DNA from: Acidobacteriaceae bacterium
GTDB lineage: Bacteria; Acidobacteriota; Terriglobia; Terriglobales; Acidobacteriaceae
Length of the DNA: 5,860 nt
Reading direction: 5' to 3'
NCBI GenBank assembly: GCA_025462785.1
Contig: JAOAPG010000144.1
Span: 1 to 5,860 of the forward strand
This document shows, piece by piece, positions 5,142 to 5,860 of the stretch. The position numbers and the translations under genes were made by a program. The notes below the pieces were generated by a model. It saw nothing but the letters and a program-made list of their open reading frames with translations, did no database searches and was not told where the DNA came from. The stretch's first letter is position 1; each line of letters starts with the position of its first letter.

Positions 5142-5860
5142 TTAAAACTCGAACCGTGTCGAAAACTGGAAGCTCCGTGAGCCGAATTTCGGGACCATAG
5201 CGCCAGGTTTTCCGAACGTCGGATTTGCAACTGCCGTCCAGAGTTGATCGGTGCTGTTTGCCGGGTTCGAGCTTGGCGAGGTCTGGGTAAAACTGTATTG
5301 CACATTGTCGATTACGTTCTGCTGATAGTTCGGATGATTGAACAGATCGAACGCCTCGGCCCGGAAGCCCAGCTGGTAGCGTTCTCCCAGGTGGAACATT
5401 CGAGACACACTCAGATCAACATCCTTGAACGTCGGCCCACGGAAAGAGTTGAATCCTTCTCCTGGCACAACCGAGAAATTCACCTCCGGATTGTCGAAAA
5501 CAGCCGTGTAAGGACGGCCACTGGCGAGAGTTACGATGCTGCTGAATTCAAAGTTCTTCAGTCCACGCGTCTGAGGCATCCAGACCCCGGTTGCGACGAA
5601 GCGTTGCGGCTGATCGAGTTGCGAAGGCCCACGCTGCGCTCCCTGATCGAATTGGTTGAAGTATCCCGTCCCTTGATCTGTGGTGCTGGACAGAGTGTAG
5701 GCAACGGAGGTCTGGAACTGCCGCGAGTGATGCCTCAGCGAAACCAGCAGCGCGTTGTAGATAGATAGTCCTGAATTATCGATGGCATTGATCGTCCCGA
5801 AATTAGGATTCAAGTAACCGTCAACCGCGCTGTAATCGGGTGTGGTGTATGTCTTTCCGT
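5142..5860 (-). CDS. Oar-like TonB-dependent receptor, C-terminal barrel (5' end beyond window)
   Basis: The minus-strand frame is open to the right edge, so only the last 239 or so residues are present; the TTG at 5813 is internal, since the codons before it (GKTYTTPDYSAVDGY) continue the protein. The sequence has the style of the final strands of large outer-membrane beta-barrels: alternating aromatic and polar strands such as SIYNALLVSLRHHSRQFQTS and FQTSVAYTLSSTTDQG, the loop GPSQLDQPQRFVATGVW, LASGRPYTAVFDN, then SFRGPTFKDVDLSVSRMFHL and AEAFDLFNHPNYQQNV. It ends SFQFSTRFEF, with the terminal Phe recognised by the outer-membrane assembly machinery. These features fit Oar-like, carboxypeptidase-regulatory-domain TonB receptors, usually about 1,000 residues and thought to import large ligands. 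The plug domain and N-terminus lie outside the window. The gene converges on the amidohydrolase with 87 bases between stops. Confidence 0.88.
   Translation of the reverse strand, partial: GKTYTTPDYSAVDGYLNPNFGTINAIDNSGLSIYNALLVSLRHHSRQFQTSVAYTLSSTTDQGTGYFNQFDQGAQRGPSQLDQPQRFVATGVWMPQTRGLKNFEFSSIVTLASGRPYTAVFDNPEVNFSVVPGEGFNSFRGPTFKDVDLSVSRMFHLGERYQLGFRAEAFDLFNHPNYQQNVIDNVQYSFTQTSPSSNPANSTDQLWTAVANPTFGKPGAMVPKFGSRSFQFSTRFEF

Noticed and set aside
5244..5768. A 174-codon open frame on the plus strand
   Set aside because: It lies entirely opposite the TonB-receptor gene, whose protein sequence is clearly recognisable; the plus-strand product shows no family features and is a shadow of that gene.

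Overview
The window looks like chromosomal DNA of a moderately GC-rich Gram-negative bacterium, most likely an Acidobacteriota (Terriglobia-type) genome. The strongest hint is the minus-strand gene at the right edge. It encodes the C-terminal barrel of a large Oar-like TonB-dependent outer-membrane protein ending in Phe, a family greatly expanded in that phylum. Secreted beta-propeller proteins, a GerW/YtfJ-like protein and a secreted amidohydrolase fit the same picture. The assignment is inferred from protein style and was not tested by any search.

Layout from left to right: (1) bases 1-944, + strand, the 3' part of a YncE/YVTN-type beta-propeller gene whose start lies outside the window; (2) about 1072-1689, + strand, an isochorismatase-family cysteine hydrolase with an intact Asp-Lys-Cys triad; (3) 1690-1970, a non-coding stretch ending in a strong ribosome binding site; (4) 1971-2765, + strand, a secreted NHL-repeat propeller whose last repeat is thrown out of frame by what looks like a one-base loss near 2704, the displaced C-terminus being readable to 2812; (5) 2813-2938, a short non-coding stretch packed with overlapping inverted repeats that leads into (6) 2939-3289, a GerW/YtfJ-like protein; (7) 3322-3675, a small cupin; (8) 3762-5054, a secreted metal-dependent amidohydrolase followed by a clear hairpin terminator; (9) 5142-5860, minus strand, the 3' end of the TonB-dependent receptor gene, convergent with the amidohydrolase.

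The GerW-like, cupin and amidohydrolase genes run in one direction with gaps of 32 and 86 bases and may share transcription, but their functions do not form an obvious pathway. I see no mobile element, CRISPR array, tRNA/rRNA gene or defence system, and no convincing sign of a new multi-gene system. The most useful observations are the frameshift in the NHL-repeat gene and the structured leader ahead of the GerW-like gene.
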